Source: Xanthobacteraceae bacterium (GTDB taxonomy: Bacteria; Pseudomonadota; Alphaproteobacteria; Rhizobiales; Xanthobacteraceae). Taken from it: a DNA stretch of 15,532 bases. The DNA is taken from assembly GCA_030036975.1 (NCBI GenBank), contig JASHSE010000566.1, positions 1-15,532 on the forward strand, in the 5' to 3' direction. This document shows, piece by piece, positions 6,663 through 12,514 of the stretch (within the stretch, counting starts at the first letter, position 1; each line of letters starts with the position of its first letter). Made by a program: the position numbers and the translations under genes. The notes under the pieces are model-generated. The model was given only the letters and a program-made list of their open reading frames with translations. It ran no database searches and had not been told where the DNA came from.

Positions 6663-7655
6663 TTACACCTTCGACATATCGAAGGTCGAGGGATGGAATA
6701 GTTCCTCGATCATGGGCTTGCGCTCGATCAGGCCCTGCTCGAAGGCGTATTGCGCCAGCGCGTCGATCTCCGGCCGGTTTTCGTCGCTGCCGTAGCGCCA
6801 GAAATCCTCGCCCATGATGGCGGCCGTCTCGTTGGTCTCGGCCTCGAGCCAGGGCAATGTCACCATGAGCGCATTGACGTCGCGCAGATCGATCATCGCC
6901 AACGCCTTGGCCTCGCAGAACGCCTTGTAGACGCTGGTCGCGAGCCACGGATATTTTTCGCACAGCGAGCGGCGGATGCCGATCAGGTGCATGATCGGGA
7001 ACAGTTTTGTTTTTTTGTAGTAGGCCTGCTCGGCGGCGCGGGTGTCGGGAAAAAGCCGCGCGATGTGCGGCTCGCGGTTGAGGAACGAAGACGGGGCGCG
7101 GGCGGTGAACAGCGCGTCGAGTTCGCTGTCGCGCAGCATACCGACCAGCGTCTTGTCGTCGCCGATCGGCCGCAGGTCGAGGCCGGGTATGGCCTTGAGC
7201 GGCGTGCGCTCATGGCGGCCGGCTTGTTCCTGGCCGCCGCTGCGCCAATGGATGTCCGACGGCTTGACGCCGTATTCGTGCTGCATGATGCCGCGCATCC
7301 AGACCACCGCGGTGATCTGGTATTCCGGCACGCCGATGCGCTTGCCGCGCAGATCCGCAGGCTTGCTGATGCCGGCGCCGTTGCGGATATAGATGCCGGA
7401 ATGGCGGAAAATCCGCGACACGAAGGCGGGTACGCCGATGTAATGGGCATTGCCGGCGGCGACCGTGCGCAGATAGCTGGAAAACGACAGCTCGGAGACG
7501 TCGAATTCGGCAAACTTGAAGGCACGGTGAAAAATCTCCTCCGGATAGAGCGGCAGATAGGTGACGGCGCAGCCGTCGACGTTGACGCGTCCGTCCCGGA
7601 TCGCGCGCGTCCGGTCGTAATTGCCGCAGGCGATCGTTATCGGCACGTCCACCAT
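6663..7655 (-). CDS. 4,5-dihydroxyphthalate decarboxylase-like protein (periplasmic-binding-protein fold)
   Basis: The protein has 330 residues and starts MVDVPITIACGNYDRTRAI, closely matching the N-terminus of Pht5/OphC-type 4,5-dihydroxyphthalate decarboxylases, and continues with YPEEIFHRAFKFAEFDVSEL, ADLRGKRIGVPEYQITAVVW and LFPIMHLIGIRR, all typical of that family. The family shares the type II periplasmic-binding fold and is often annotated as an ABC substrate-binding protein. Here there is no signal peptide: the conserved fold starts within the first ten residues, favouring a cytoplasmic enzyme. The ATG at 7655 is preceded by AAAGGGACAACG; the frame stays open upstream only because it reads through the palindromic repeat. 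It is the first gene of an operon with the flavin hydroxylase and diverges from the ring-cleavage gene, a sensible set for hydroxylation, decarboxylation and cleavage. The exact substrate is uncertain. Confidence 0.82.
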   Translation of the reverse strand: MVDVPITIACGNYDRTRAIRDGRVNVDGCAVTYLPLYPEEIFHRAFKFAEFDVSELSFSSYLRTVAAGNAHYIGVPAFVSRIFRHSGIYIRNGAGISKPADLRGKRIGVPEYQITAVVWMRGIMQHEYGVKPSDIHWRSGGQEQAGRHERTPLKAIPGLDLRPIGDDKTLVGMLRDSELDALFTARAPSSFLNREPHIARLFPDTRAAEQAYYKKTKLFPIMHLIGIRRSLCEKYPWLATSVYKAFCEAKALAMIDLRDVNALMVTLPWLEAETNETAAIMGEDFWRYGSDENRPEIDALAQYAFEQGLIERKPMIEELFHPSTFDMSKV

Positions 7656-7670
7656 CGTTGTCCCTTTTCC

Positions 7671-7808
7671 GTCATCCTGAGGTGGCCGCGAAGCGGCCCT
7701 CGAAGGATGCGGCCCCAGCACCTCGGCCGTCGCCCTTCGAGGCTCGCTGAGTTTACCATCGGGCCGGCCACTTCGGGCCGGACCCGTTGGCTCGCACCTC
7801 AGGGTGAC
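7671..7808. repeat. Large palindromic intergenic repeat (TCATCCTGAGG family), copy 1
   Basis: The outer arms GTCATCCTGAGGTG (7671-7684) and CACCTCAGGGTGAC (7795-7808) pair with one mismatch. Inside are a hairpin of GGCCGC/GCGGCC around GAA (7684-7698) and a second stem CTCGAAGG (7699-7706) with CCTTCGAG (7734-7741). The same building blocks (TCATCCTGAGGTG and CCTCGAAGGA) recur at 13465 and 13497. It lies between the divergent decarboxylase-like and ring-cleavage genes. Confidence 0.85.
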
Positions 7809-7923
7809 GGTGAACAGTGGGCGTTTCGTATAGTAGGTCTGCGGCAAGCTGTGAAGAAGCGCGGCTTTGGTCGGCTTGTTGTTCTTTCGCCCGCGCGATA
7901 ATTTGCCGCCGAGGAGAACGACC

Positions 7924-8985
7924 ATGATGTCAACCGTGATCGGCGGTGCCATGCTGCCGCATGCGCCGCAGTTCTTCACCATGCCGGACACCGAGGACGA
8001 GGCGCTGGTCGCCCATGTGCGCGAGGTGGCGGCCGATATCGGCAAGCGGCTGCGCGCGCTTGAGCCCGACCTCTGGATCATCTTTTCCAACGACCACGCC
8101 GAGCAGTTTTTTCACAACGCGGCGCCGCCGTTCACGGTCCATGTCGGCGGCGAGGCGAGCGGTGAATTCGCCGGGCGCAAATTTCACTGGACGATTCCGA
8201 GCGAGATCGGCTTCGAGCTCATTCGCCAGCTCTATCGCCAGAATTTCGATCCGGCCTTCACCTCGACGGCGAAGATCGATTATGCCATCGGCATTCCGCT
8301 CACTCATCTCGGCCACACTGGCCCGGTGCTGCCGATCTACGTCAACGCCTATCTGCCGCCGCAGCCCACCATGGAGCGCTGTTACGCGTTCGGCCAGGCG
8401 GTGGCGCGCACCGTCACCGCGCTCGGCCTCAGGACGGTGATTCTGTCGAGCGGCGGCATGTCGCATTTTCCCGGCACCGACCGCTATTCCAATCCGGAGC
8501 TCGCCTGGGACCGGCGCGTCCTGGAACAGCTCGCCGCCGGCAAGCTGAAATCGCTGATCGGCTTCGACGAGGGCGAGCTGGACGATACCGGCAATATCGA
8601 GCTGCGCTGCTGGGCCGCCGCCGCCGGCGCGCTCGGCGAGCGCAAGCCGGACGTGGTGTCGATGGACCCGAGCTGGCATCACAATTACGCCTCGCTCGGC
8701 TGGATCGGCGGCGACGGCGAGAAATCGCACCCGGCGCATTATCCCGCGATCAGGCCCGAACTGGTCGAGCTGACCTCGGCGCTGCACGGCCTCGCCCACG
8801 ATCCGGACATGCGGGCGCAATACATGGCCGACGCCGCTTCGTTCGCCGACCGCTTCAACCTGCCGCCCGCGCAGCGCGAGGCGCTGATCAAGCTCGACAT
8901 GCCGTCGATCGTGAAGATGGGCGCGCACCCGCTGGTGCCGTTCCTGGCGCAATTGCAGATGCAGCGGCTGCGGCCGCAGCGGTGA
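7924..8985 (+). CDS. Class III extradiol ring-cleavage dioxygenase, LigB type with LigA-like C-terminal tail
   Basis: The protein has 353 residues. By analogy with protocatechuate 4,5-dioxygenase LigB, the Fe(II) ligands are His13 (MLPHAP), His58 (SNDHAEQF) and Glu226 (TGNIELRCW), and the acid-base histidine is His181 (SSGGMSHFPG). These enzymes open catechol-type rings next to the hydroxyl pair using O2. The last 80 or so residues (ADRFNLPPAQREALIKLD then MPSIVKMGAHPLVPFLAQLQ) resemble the helical LigA subunit, so this may be a one-chain LigB-LigA form as in gallate dioxygenases. I chose ATG 7924 because GAGGAG lies about seven bases upstream; an in-frame alternative at 7867 has no such site and would add 19 unrelated residues. 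It diverges from the decarboxylase/hydroxylase operon. The final 124 bases are repeated after higBA (9675-9798). Confidence 0.9.
   Translation: MMSTVIGGAMLPHAPQFFTMPDTEDEALVAHVREVAADIGKRLRALEPDLWIIFSNDHAEQFFHNAAPPFTVHVGGEASGEFAGRKFHWTIPSEIGFELIRQLYRQNFDPAFTSTAKIDYAIGIPLTHLGHTGPVLPIYVNAYLPPQPTMERCYAFGQAVARTVTALGLRTVILSSGGMSHFPGTDRYSNPELAWDRRVLEQLAAGKLKSLIGFDEGELDDTGNIELRCWAAAAGALGERKPDVVSMDPSWHHNYASLGWIGGDGEKSHPAHYPAIRPELVELTSALHGLAHDPDMRAQYMADAASFADRFNLPPAQREALIKLDMPSIVKMGAHPLVPFLAQLQMQRLRPQR
8862..8985 (+). repeat. Direct repeat copy A: 3' end of the ring-cleavage dioxygenase gene
   Basis: These 124 bases match 9675-9798 with two substitutions and no gaps (offset 813). The match starts within codon 313 and stops exactly at the TGA; bases after the stop are unrelated. 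The substitutions are at 8904 (silent, Pro) and 8977 (CAG to GAG, Gln352 to Glu in copy B). Confidence 0.97.
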
Positions 8986-9046
8986 CGGTGAAGCCGTTAT
9001 TGCGAGCGACCCGCCTGCGCTCGTTCCGGGAGCCTCGGAGGACACG

Positions 9047-9075
9047 TTGACACTTGTACGGTCATGCCGTACAAC
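9047..9075 (+). promoter_or_regulatory. higBA promoter (sigma-70 type)
   Basis: TTGACA (9047-9052, perfect -35), a 17-base spacer and TACAAC (9070-9075). The -10 ends five bases before the preferred higB ATG at 9081, so the mRNA is predicted to be leaderless or nearly so; no Shine-Dalgarno sequence lies between. Confidence 0.65.
9054..9074 (+). promoter_or_regulatory. higBA palindromic operator
   Basis: A perfect inverted repeat with 8-base arms TTGTACGG (9054-9061) and CCGTACAA (9067-9074) around TCATG. It fills the promoter spacer and overlaps the -10, so a bound HigA (XRE helix-turn-helix) would block RNA polymerase. The binding partner is inferred. Confidence 0.75.
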
Positions 9076-9080
9076 GCGAC

Positions 9081-9371
9081 ATGCACATCCGAAGCTTCCG
9101 CCACAAGGGGCTTAGGCGCCTCTATGAAACGGGCTCCGGCCGCGGCATTCGAGCCGATCTCGTAGCAAAGGTAGAAGACATCCTCCACGCCATCGAGCAA
9201 GCACAACGCATCGAGCATGTGGGTCTGTTTCCCGGCTGGAAACTGCATCCGTTAAAGGGCGATAGGCGCGGCGAATGGAGCGTTTGGGTGAGCGGCAACT
9301 ACCGGATCACTTTCCGCGTAGACGGCGAAAACGTGAAGGATATCGATTTCGAAGACTATCACGGGAAATAA
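9081..9371 (+). CDS. higB: HigB-type toxin (RelE/ParE superfamily mRNA interferase)
   Basis: The protein has 96 residues and starts MHIRSFRHKGLRRLYETG, the typical HigB 'killer' N-terminus; the family's LHPLKGDRRGEWSVWVSGNY (residues 55-74) and RITFR (75-79) follow, and it ends DFEDYHGK. HigB cleaves mRNA on translating ribosomes and is held by HigA. I prefer ATG 9081 over an in-frame TTG at 9054, because the TTG lies inside the operator palindrome and the family begins at this methionine. The gene follows the dioxygenase stop by 95 bases and precedes higA by two bases. GC is visibly lower here and in higA (48% by hand count in 9361-9420) than in the dioxygenase gene. Confidence 0.93.
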   Translation: MHIRSFRHKGLRRLYETGSGRGIRADLVAKVEDILHAIEQAQRIEHVGLFPGWKLHPLKGDRRGEWSVWVSGNYRITFRVDGENVKDIDFEDYHGK

Positions 9372-9373
9372 TC

Positions 9374-9667
9374 ATGCCGATGAAAAATCCTCCTCATGTT
9401 GGCCGCATAATCTCGCACGGCATTTTTGCGCCGCTGGGACTTTCCATCAGCAAAGCGGCGGATGTGCTGGGCGTGCGGCGGGCGACATTGTCCGATCTCA
9501 TAAACGGCAAGGCGGCCCTGACTGCGGAGATGGCGTTGCGGATTCACAAAGCATTCGGCCCCGACGTCGGCCACCTCCTGCGGATGCAAGCGGCCTACGA
9601 AGCTGCACAGATCAGCAAGCGTGCGCGGGCGATCAAGGTCAAACGTTACGCCGCCAAGGCGGCATGA
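9374..9667 (+). CDS. higA: HigA-type antitoxin (XRE-family helix-turn-helix)
   Basis: The protein has 97 residues. HVGRIISHGIFAPLGLSISK (residues 8-27) followed by AADVLGVRRATLSDLINGKAA is the HigA/VapI-type helix-turn-helix, then LTAEMALRIHKAFGPDVGHL and LRMQAAYEAAQ, standard for the antitoxin that follows higB. The start at 9374 lies two bases after the higB stop; there is no strong ribosome-binding site, so translation is probably coupled. It should neutralise HigB and repress the operon through the palindrome at 9054-9074. Its stop codon overlaps the ATG of a 44-codon reading frame made from the duplicated dioxygenase tail. Confidence 0.93.
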   Translation: MPMKNPPHVGRIISHGIFAPLGLSISKAADVLGVRRATLSDLINGKAALTAEMALRIHKAFGPDVGHLLRMQAAYEAAQISKRARAIKVKRYAAKAA

Positions 9668-9798
9668 TCCGGCCGCCGCCCGCGCAGCGCGAGGCGCTGA
9701 TCAAGCTCGACATGCCATCGATCGTGAAGATGGGCGCGCACCCGCTGGTGCCGTTCCTGGCGCAATTGCAGATGCAGCGGCTGCGGCCGGAGCGGTGA
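9664..9798 (+). pseudogene. Orphan C-terminal fragment of the ring-cleavage dioxygenase (44-codon frame after higA)
   Basis: ATG at 9664 overlaps the higA stop (ATGA) and opens a 44-residue frame: four residues (MIRP) followed by residues 314-353 of the dioxygenase at 7924, with one change (Gln to Glu near the end). It is kept in frame to the original stop. It is a gene fragment by origin; the overlap with higA means it could be translated, but no function is known and the overlap may be chance. Confidence 0.6.
9675..9798 (+). repeat. Direct repeat copy B: duplicated dioxygenase 3' end behind higBA
   Basis: The 124-base partner of 8862-8985, with two mismatches and no gaps. Together the copies bracket the higBA cassette; one repeat plus the intervening DNA is 813 bases. 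The flank after copy B (GTAAGCAAGTG) leads directly into a palindromic GTAGCCCGG repeat. Confidence 0.97.
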
Positions 9799-9808
9799 GT
9801 AAGCAAGT

Positions 9809-9889
9809 GTAGCCCGGATTGAGTGAAACGAAATCCGGGGTCGGCCCCGCCGCCTGCGCCGGATGTCGCCGCCGCTTAATCCGGGCTAC
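9809..9889. repeat. Palindromic intergenic repeat (GTAGCCCGGAT family), copy 1
   Basis: Perfect 12-base arms GTAGCCCGGATT (9809-9820) and AATCCGGGCTAC (9878-9889) surround GAGTGAAACGAAATCCGGGG and a GC-rich centre. The same unit, diverged, is at 11123-11201. It lies 10 bases after the duplicated dioxygenase tail and before cobF. Confidence 0.88.
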
Positions 9890-9947
9890 GCTTGCCAATG
9901 CGGAGGTCGCCGCTCTGGCAATCGAGCGAAGCGACGGATGGACGGCC

Positions 9948-10712
9948 ATGAGAAAAGTTTTCGTTATCGGCATCGGCGTCGGCAATCCCGATTATGTCAC
10001 GGTCCAGGCGATCAACGCCCTCAACGAGGTCGACGTATTTTTTGTCATGGACAAGGGACGAGAGAAAGAAGACCTCGTTCGCCTGCGCAAAGAAATCTGC
10101 GAGCGGTATATTAAAGACAAATCCTACAGAACGATCGAGACGATAGACCCGCCGCGGGATCGCACGGCCTCATCCTACGAGCCGGCGGTGCGGGCCTGGC
10201 ATGAACAAAGAGCGGGCATTTACGAACGACTGATCGGGCAAGAACTCGGCGAAAACGAGTGCGGCGCCTTTCTGGTCTGGGGCGACCCCTCGCTCTATGA
10301 CGGCACTTTGCGGATCATCGACCGGATCATCGAACGAGGCACTGTCGCATTCGAGTACCAAGTCATTCCGGGTATCAGCGCGATCCAGGCCTTGGCGGCG
10401 AAACACAAGATTGCGCTCAACCGGATTGGGCGATCGATTCACATTACGACGGGCCGCAAGCTTGCCGAGGGGCTACCGAACAACATCGACGACGTGATCG
10501 TGATGCTCGACGCCGATTGCGCATTCAAGGCGATCGACAATACCGGCATCGACATTTATTGGGGCGCTTATATCGGCACCGAGGATGAGATTCTTGTTGC
10601 CGGAAGCCTGCGCGAACGCATGCACGACATCGCGCGCATGCGGGCGCAAGCCAAAGGCCGCAAAGGCTGGATCATGGATACCTACTTGTTGAGGAGGTCA
10701 AAGCAACAATGA
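9948..10712 (+). CDS. cobF: Precorrin-6A synthase (deacetylating), CobF
   Basis: The protein has 254 residues, the usual CobF size. The S-adenosylmethionine-dependent tetrapyrrole methylase fold shows VIGIGVGNPDYVTVQAINAL at residues 6-25, LVWGDPSLYDGT (GD at 112-113) and YQVIPGISAIQALAAKHKIA. CobF methylates precorrin-5 and releases acetate to give precorrin-6A in the aerobic cobalamin pathway, in the cytoplasm. ATG 9948 puts the glycine-rich motif at residues 8-12 as in the family; the open frame upstream reads through the palindromic repeat and is not coding. No other cob gene is nearby. It overlaps the following CWC gene by four bases (ATGA), so the two are translated together. GC is lower than in the catabolic genes. 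Confidence 0.92.
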   Translation: MRKVFVIGIGVGNPDYVTVQAINALNEVDVFFVMDKGREKEDLVRLRKEICERYIKDKSYRTIETIDPPRDRTASSYEPAVRAWHEQRAGIYERLIGQELGENECGAFLVWGDPSLYDGTLRIIDRIIERGTVAFEYQVIPGISAIQALAAKHKIALNRIGRSIHITTGRKLAEGLPNNIDDVIVMLDADCAFKAIDNTGIDIYWGAYIGTEDEILVAGSLRERMHDIARMRAQAKGRKGWIMDTYLLRRSKQQ

Positions 10713-10954
10713 AGCAACTCCCCGCGGGCGCCAAGCCTGACGATTCGCCGTCGACCCAACGGCGCGTTGTCTGCGAAGGCTGCAGGACCGAATTCCATTG
10801 TACCCGGAACGCTCGGGGTGACTGTTGGTGCGCAGCCGAATCCTATCGCCTGCCGACGCCGCTACCCGCTGAAATCGGATCCTTTACGGACTGTCTTTGT
10901 CCGTCGTGTCTGCGAAAGGTTGCGGAGCGTCTGATGGAAGCGCGGAGTGCGTAG
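10709..10954 (+). CDS. Small cysteine-rich CWC family protein
   Basis: The protein has 81 residues and eight cysteines: Cys22, Cys25 (CEGC), Cys31, then Cys39-Trp-Cys41 (the CWC signature) and Cys62, Cys64, Cys67 (CLCPSC). Conserved CWC-family text is visible, including YRLPTPLP before the last cysteine group. The cysteine spacing suggests a bound metal such as zinc; no biochemical role is established. Its ATG overlaps the cobF stop, so it is co-expressed with cobF here, which hints at, but does not show, a link with corrin synthesis or metal handling. Confidence 0.85.
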   Translation: MKQLPAGAKPDDSPSTQRRVVCEGCRTEFHCTRNARGDCWCAAESYRLPTPLPAEIGSFTDCLCPSCLRKVAERLMEARSA

Positions 10955-10960
10955 CAACCA

Positions 10961-11122
10961 TTAGATGGCGGTTGGTCGTTCGACCCAGGGCGTGCCACGC
11001 TCAACGACAGTGTTGGCGTAGATGAGGAGCTTTCTGGCGCAAGCGACGAGAGCCACCTTGTGGGGTTTTCCGGCTGCGATCAATCGACGATAGGTGATCT
11101 TGAGCTGGGGATTCCAGCGAGC
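10961..11122 (-). pseudogene. IS110-family transposase remnant (C-terminal end only)
   Basis: On the minus strand this encodes NPQLKITYRRLIAAGKPHKV then ALVACARKLLIYANTVVERG and TPW, which matches the end of IS110-family transposases (the region ending in a short ...TPW tail). Only about 53 codons before the TAA at 10961-10963 survive; reading upstream, the frame passes straight into the palindromic repeat at 11123, so the catalytic DEDD part is missing. No IS end could be identified. IS110 relatives are known to target palindromic repeats, which fits its abutting one here. Confidence 0.75.
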
Positions 11123-11201
11123 GTAGCCCGGATGAGCGAAGCGATATCCGGGGGCTATCTGGCAGTCCAATCCCGCATGTCGCTACGCTCATGCGGGCTA
11201 C
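11123..11201. repeat. Palindromic intergenic repeat (GTAGCCCGGAT family), copy 2
   Basis: GTAGCCCGGATGAGCG (11123-11138) pairs with CGCTCATGCGGGCTAC (11186-11201), 15 of 16 positions. The left half is shared with the copy at 9809 (GTAGCCCGGAT, then GCGAAGCGATATCCGGGG in place of GTGAAACGAAATCCGGGG). It directly joins the IS110 remnant. Confidence 0.88.
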
Positions 11202-11205
11202 TTCC

Positions 11206-11933
11206 CGCCACAATTTGAAAATGTTCGTGTTCTCCGCACCTTAGCGGAAAAAGTGCGAATCATGGCGGCGCTGTCACAATTTCCGCGCCCAGGCAGCAAA
11301 CAAAGCGCAAAAGAAAATACTCGTCAGATCAAAGGCATGGCTCCGGCCGGCGGAATTTCTTGAATTCGCGCCGCGCGACGAACTAAAAAAGCTCGTCTCG
11401 CTCATCTTAAGGGACGTCAACCGGTGACGGCCGATTGATGGAGCGGGAGCGGTGCCCGGGATGGGGCTCGTAACCTCGTCCGCGGGCGGTTCGGAAACTC
11501 GCCCGGCCGGCCACGTCGCCGGTCTGCCAGGAGCTGGCTGCCCGGGGCGCGGATCGGTTGTCCGCGACCATGAAGCGCGGGACCGGACCGAGCCGAAGCC
11601 GCGAGGCTTTGGCAAGAGCCGCGGTAGAGCGCCGGAAGGCGAGCGCGTCTCCCAAAGGGGCGCGCGCCGCGATGAACGCAGATAAGCGGCAACGCTTGTT
11701 GGCGGGCCCGCGGTATCTACCCCCGCGTCTTTCGGCGCTCCGCCTCCCTTTTTTGTTGGGGAGGCAAAGCTTTCGTGCAGTGCCGTGGCAAAGCTCGGGC
11801 GCGAACAAAAAACGCGTCGCGAGAACGATGTCGCATGTCCGCCCGCAAGGGGAAGAGGGAGGCACGTTCCGGTGCACGGAGAAAACGTAAGACGCTTTTA
11901 CTGCCCCACTTTTATTGCCCGAGAGGAAACACC
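11206..11933. other. 728 bases with no assignable gene
   Basis: Several reading frames of 77-235 codons are open here on both strands and overlap one another; none gives a recognisable domain, and open frames are expected by chance at this GC. The least unlikely is a plus-strand frame at 11558-11890 (start MKRGTGPSRSREALARAAVE within it), with no ribosome-binding site I trust. An inverted repeat GCCTCCC/GGGAGGC separated by TTTTTTGTTG lies near 11745-11765; it lacks a following T-run, so it is not a standard terminator. No tRNA or IS end was found. The final bases are the leader of the gene at 11934. Confidence 0.5.
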
Positions 11934-12365
11934 ATGCGCATGAGAACCTACCCGGGACGGCTGACGCGCGAGCAATGGCTGAAGCTTTCGATTTCGCAGC
12001 GTCGCCTCCTGGCGGCGCGCGCAGAATCCGATCTGCTCGGCCTGTGGCGCGCCTGCCGCAAAAAACCTTGCCGCCGCGCCCACACCTGTCACGGCGACGC
12101 GCGCTGCAAGTCACGGCCCTATGAGGCGGATTTCAAGAGTCCGAATTTTGGCCAGCCGGATTTCGAGTTCAGTTTTCGCTTCCCCGATCACTTGCGCATC
12201 CCATCGGCGATCCTCGACCACCTGCCGTTTGAACGGGCGCCGCCGACGCCGGAGGACATCTTGCAAGACTGCGCGGCGGAGGCGGGTGCCGATGCGGCTT
12301 TGGCTTTGCGCCTGGTTTTCCGTTTGGCGAGACGGCGCGCAACCCGCACGACGCCTCGTCAATAA
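11934..12365 (+). CDS. Conserved-looking hypothetical protein with a four-cysteine cluster
   Basis: The protein has 143 residues. I do not recognise a named family with certainty, but the block LGLWRACRKKPCRRAHTCHG plus DARC (Cys41, Cys46, Cys52, Cys58) resembles short alphaproteobacterial proteins of unknown function with a W/R-A-C...K-x-C-RRA-x-x-C pattern. The four cysteines with nearby histidines could bind a metal. The N-terminal third is basic (RLTREQWLKLSISQRRLLAARA); the rest is rich in Pro/Asp/Ala and ends with a basic helix. The ATG at 11934 is preceded by GAGAGGAAACACC, a good ribosome-binding site. There is no signal peptide or membrane segment. It stands alone, with 149 bases before the next gene. 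Confidence 0.6.
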   Translation: MRMRTYPGRLTREQWLKLSISQRRLLAARAESDLLGLWRACRKKPCRRAHTCHGDARCKSRPYEADFKSPNFGQPDFEFSFRFPDHLRIPSAILDHLPFERAPPTPEDILQDCAAEAGADAALALRLVFRLARRRATRTTPRQ

Positions 12366-12439
12366 AACGGGGAGGCTGTCCGGCAGCAGGCCGGGCGCGC
12401 ATGCGCTGCCATCAGCGCTCATATGATGGGGAGCTGTCG

Positions 12440-12468
12440 TTGATTCGACCGCTGCGCGGGACTAAGGT
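12440..12468 (+). promoter_or_regulatory. Candidate promoter of the ring-hydroxylating dioxygenase operon
   Basis: TTGATT (12440-12445), 17 bases, then TAAGGT (12463-12468). A second -10-like TAAAAT at 12488-12493 has no good -35. Either would give a short leader to the ATG at 12515. This is weak evidence and no operator symmetry was seen. Confidence 0.25.
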
Positions 12469-12514
12469 TTCGCCAGCCGATTTGCCGTAAAATCAAGCCG
12501 TTCGGAGAAAAACA

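Noticed and set aside
5272..6795. A 507-codon open frame on the plus strand
   Set aside because: It starts inside hicB and runs antisense to the flavin hydroxylase, whose FAD motifs are unambiguous; the translation has no recognisable domain.
7930..9045. A 371-codon open frame on the minus strand
   Set aside because: It mirrors the ring-cleavage dioxygenase, which has all four catalytic residues and a good ribosome-binding site on the plus strand.
9054..9080. TTG start giving a longer HigB
   Set aside because: The extra nine residues would be encoded by the operator and the -10, and the HigB family begins at MHIRSFRHKG.
11440..11500. Possible tRNA-like 3' end on the minus strand (GGTTACGAGCCCC...)
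   Set aside because: The T-loop does not match the tRNA consensus and no acceptor, anticodon or D arm could be paired.
11740..11770. Possible intrinsic terminator (GCCTCCC/GGGAGGC)
   Set aside because: The T-rich stretch is in the loop and no T-run follows the stem.
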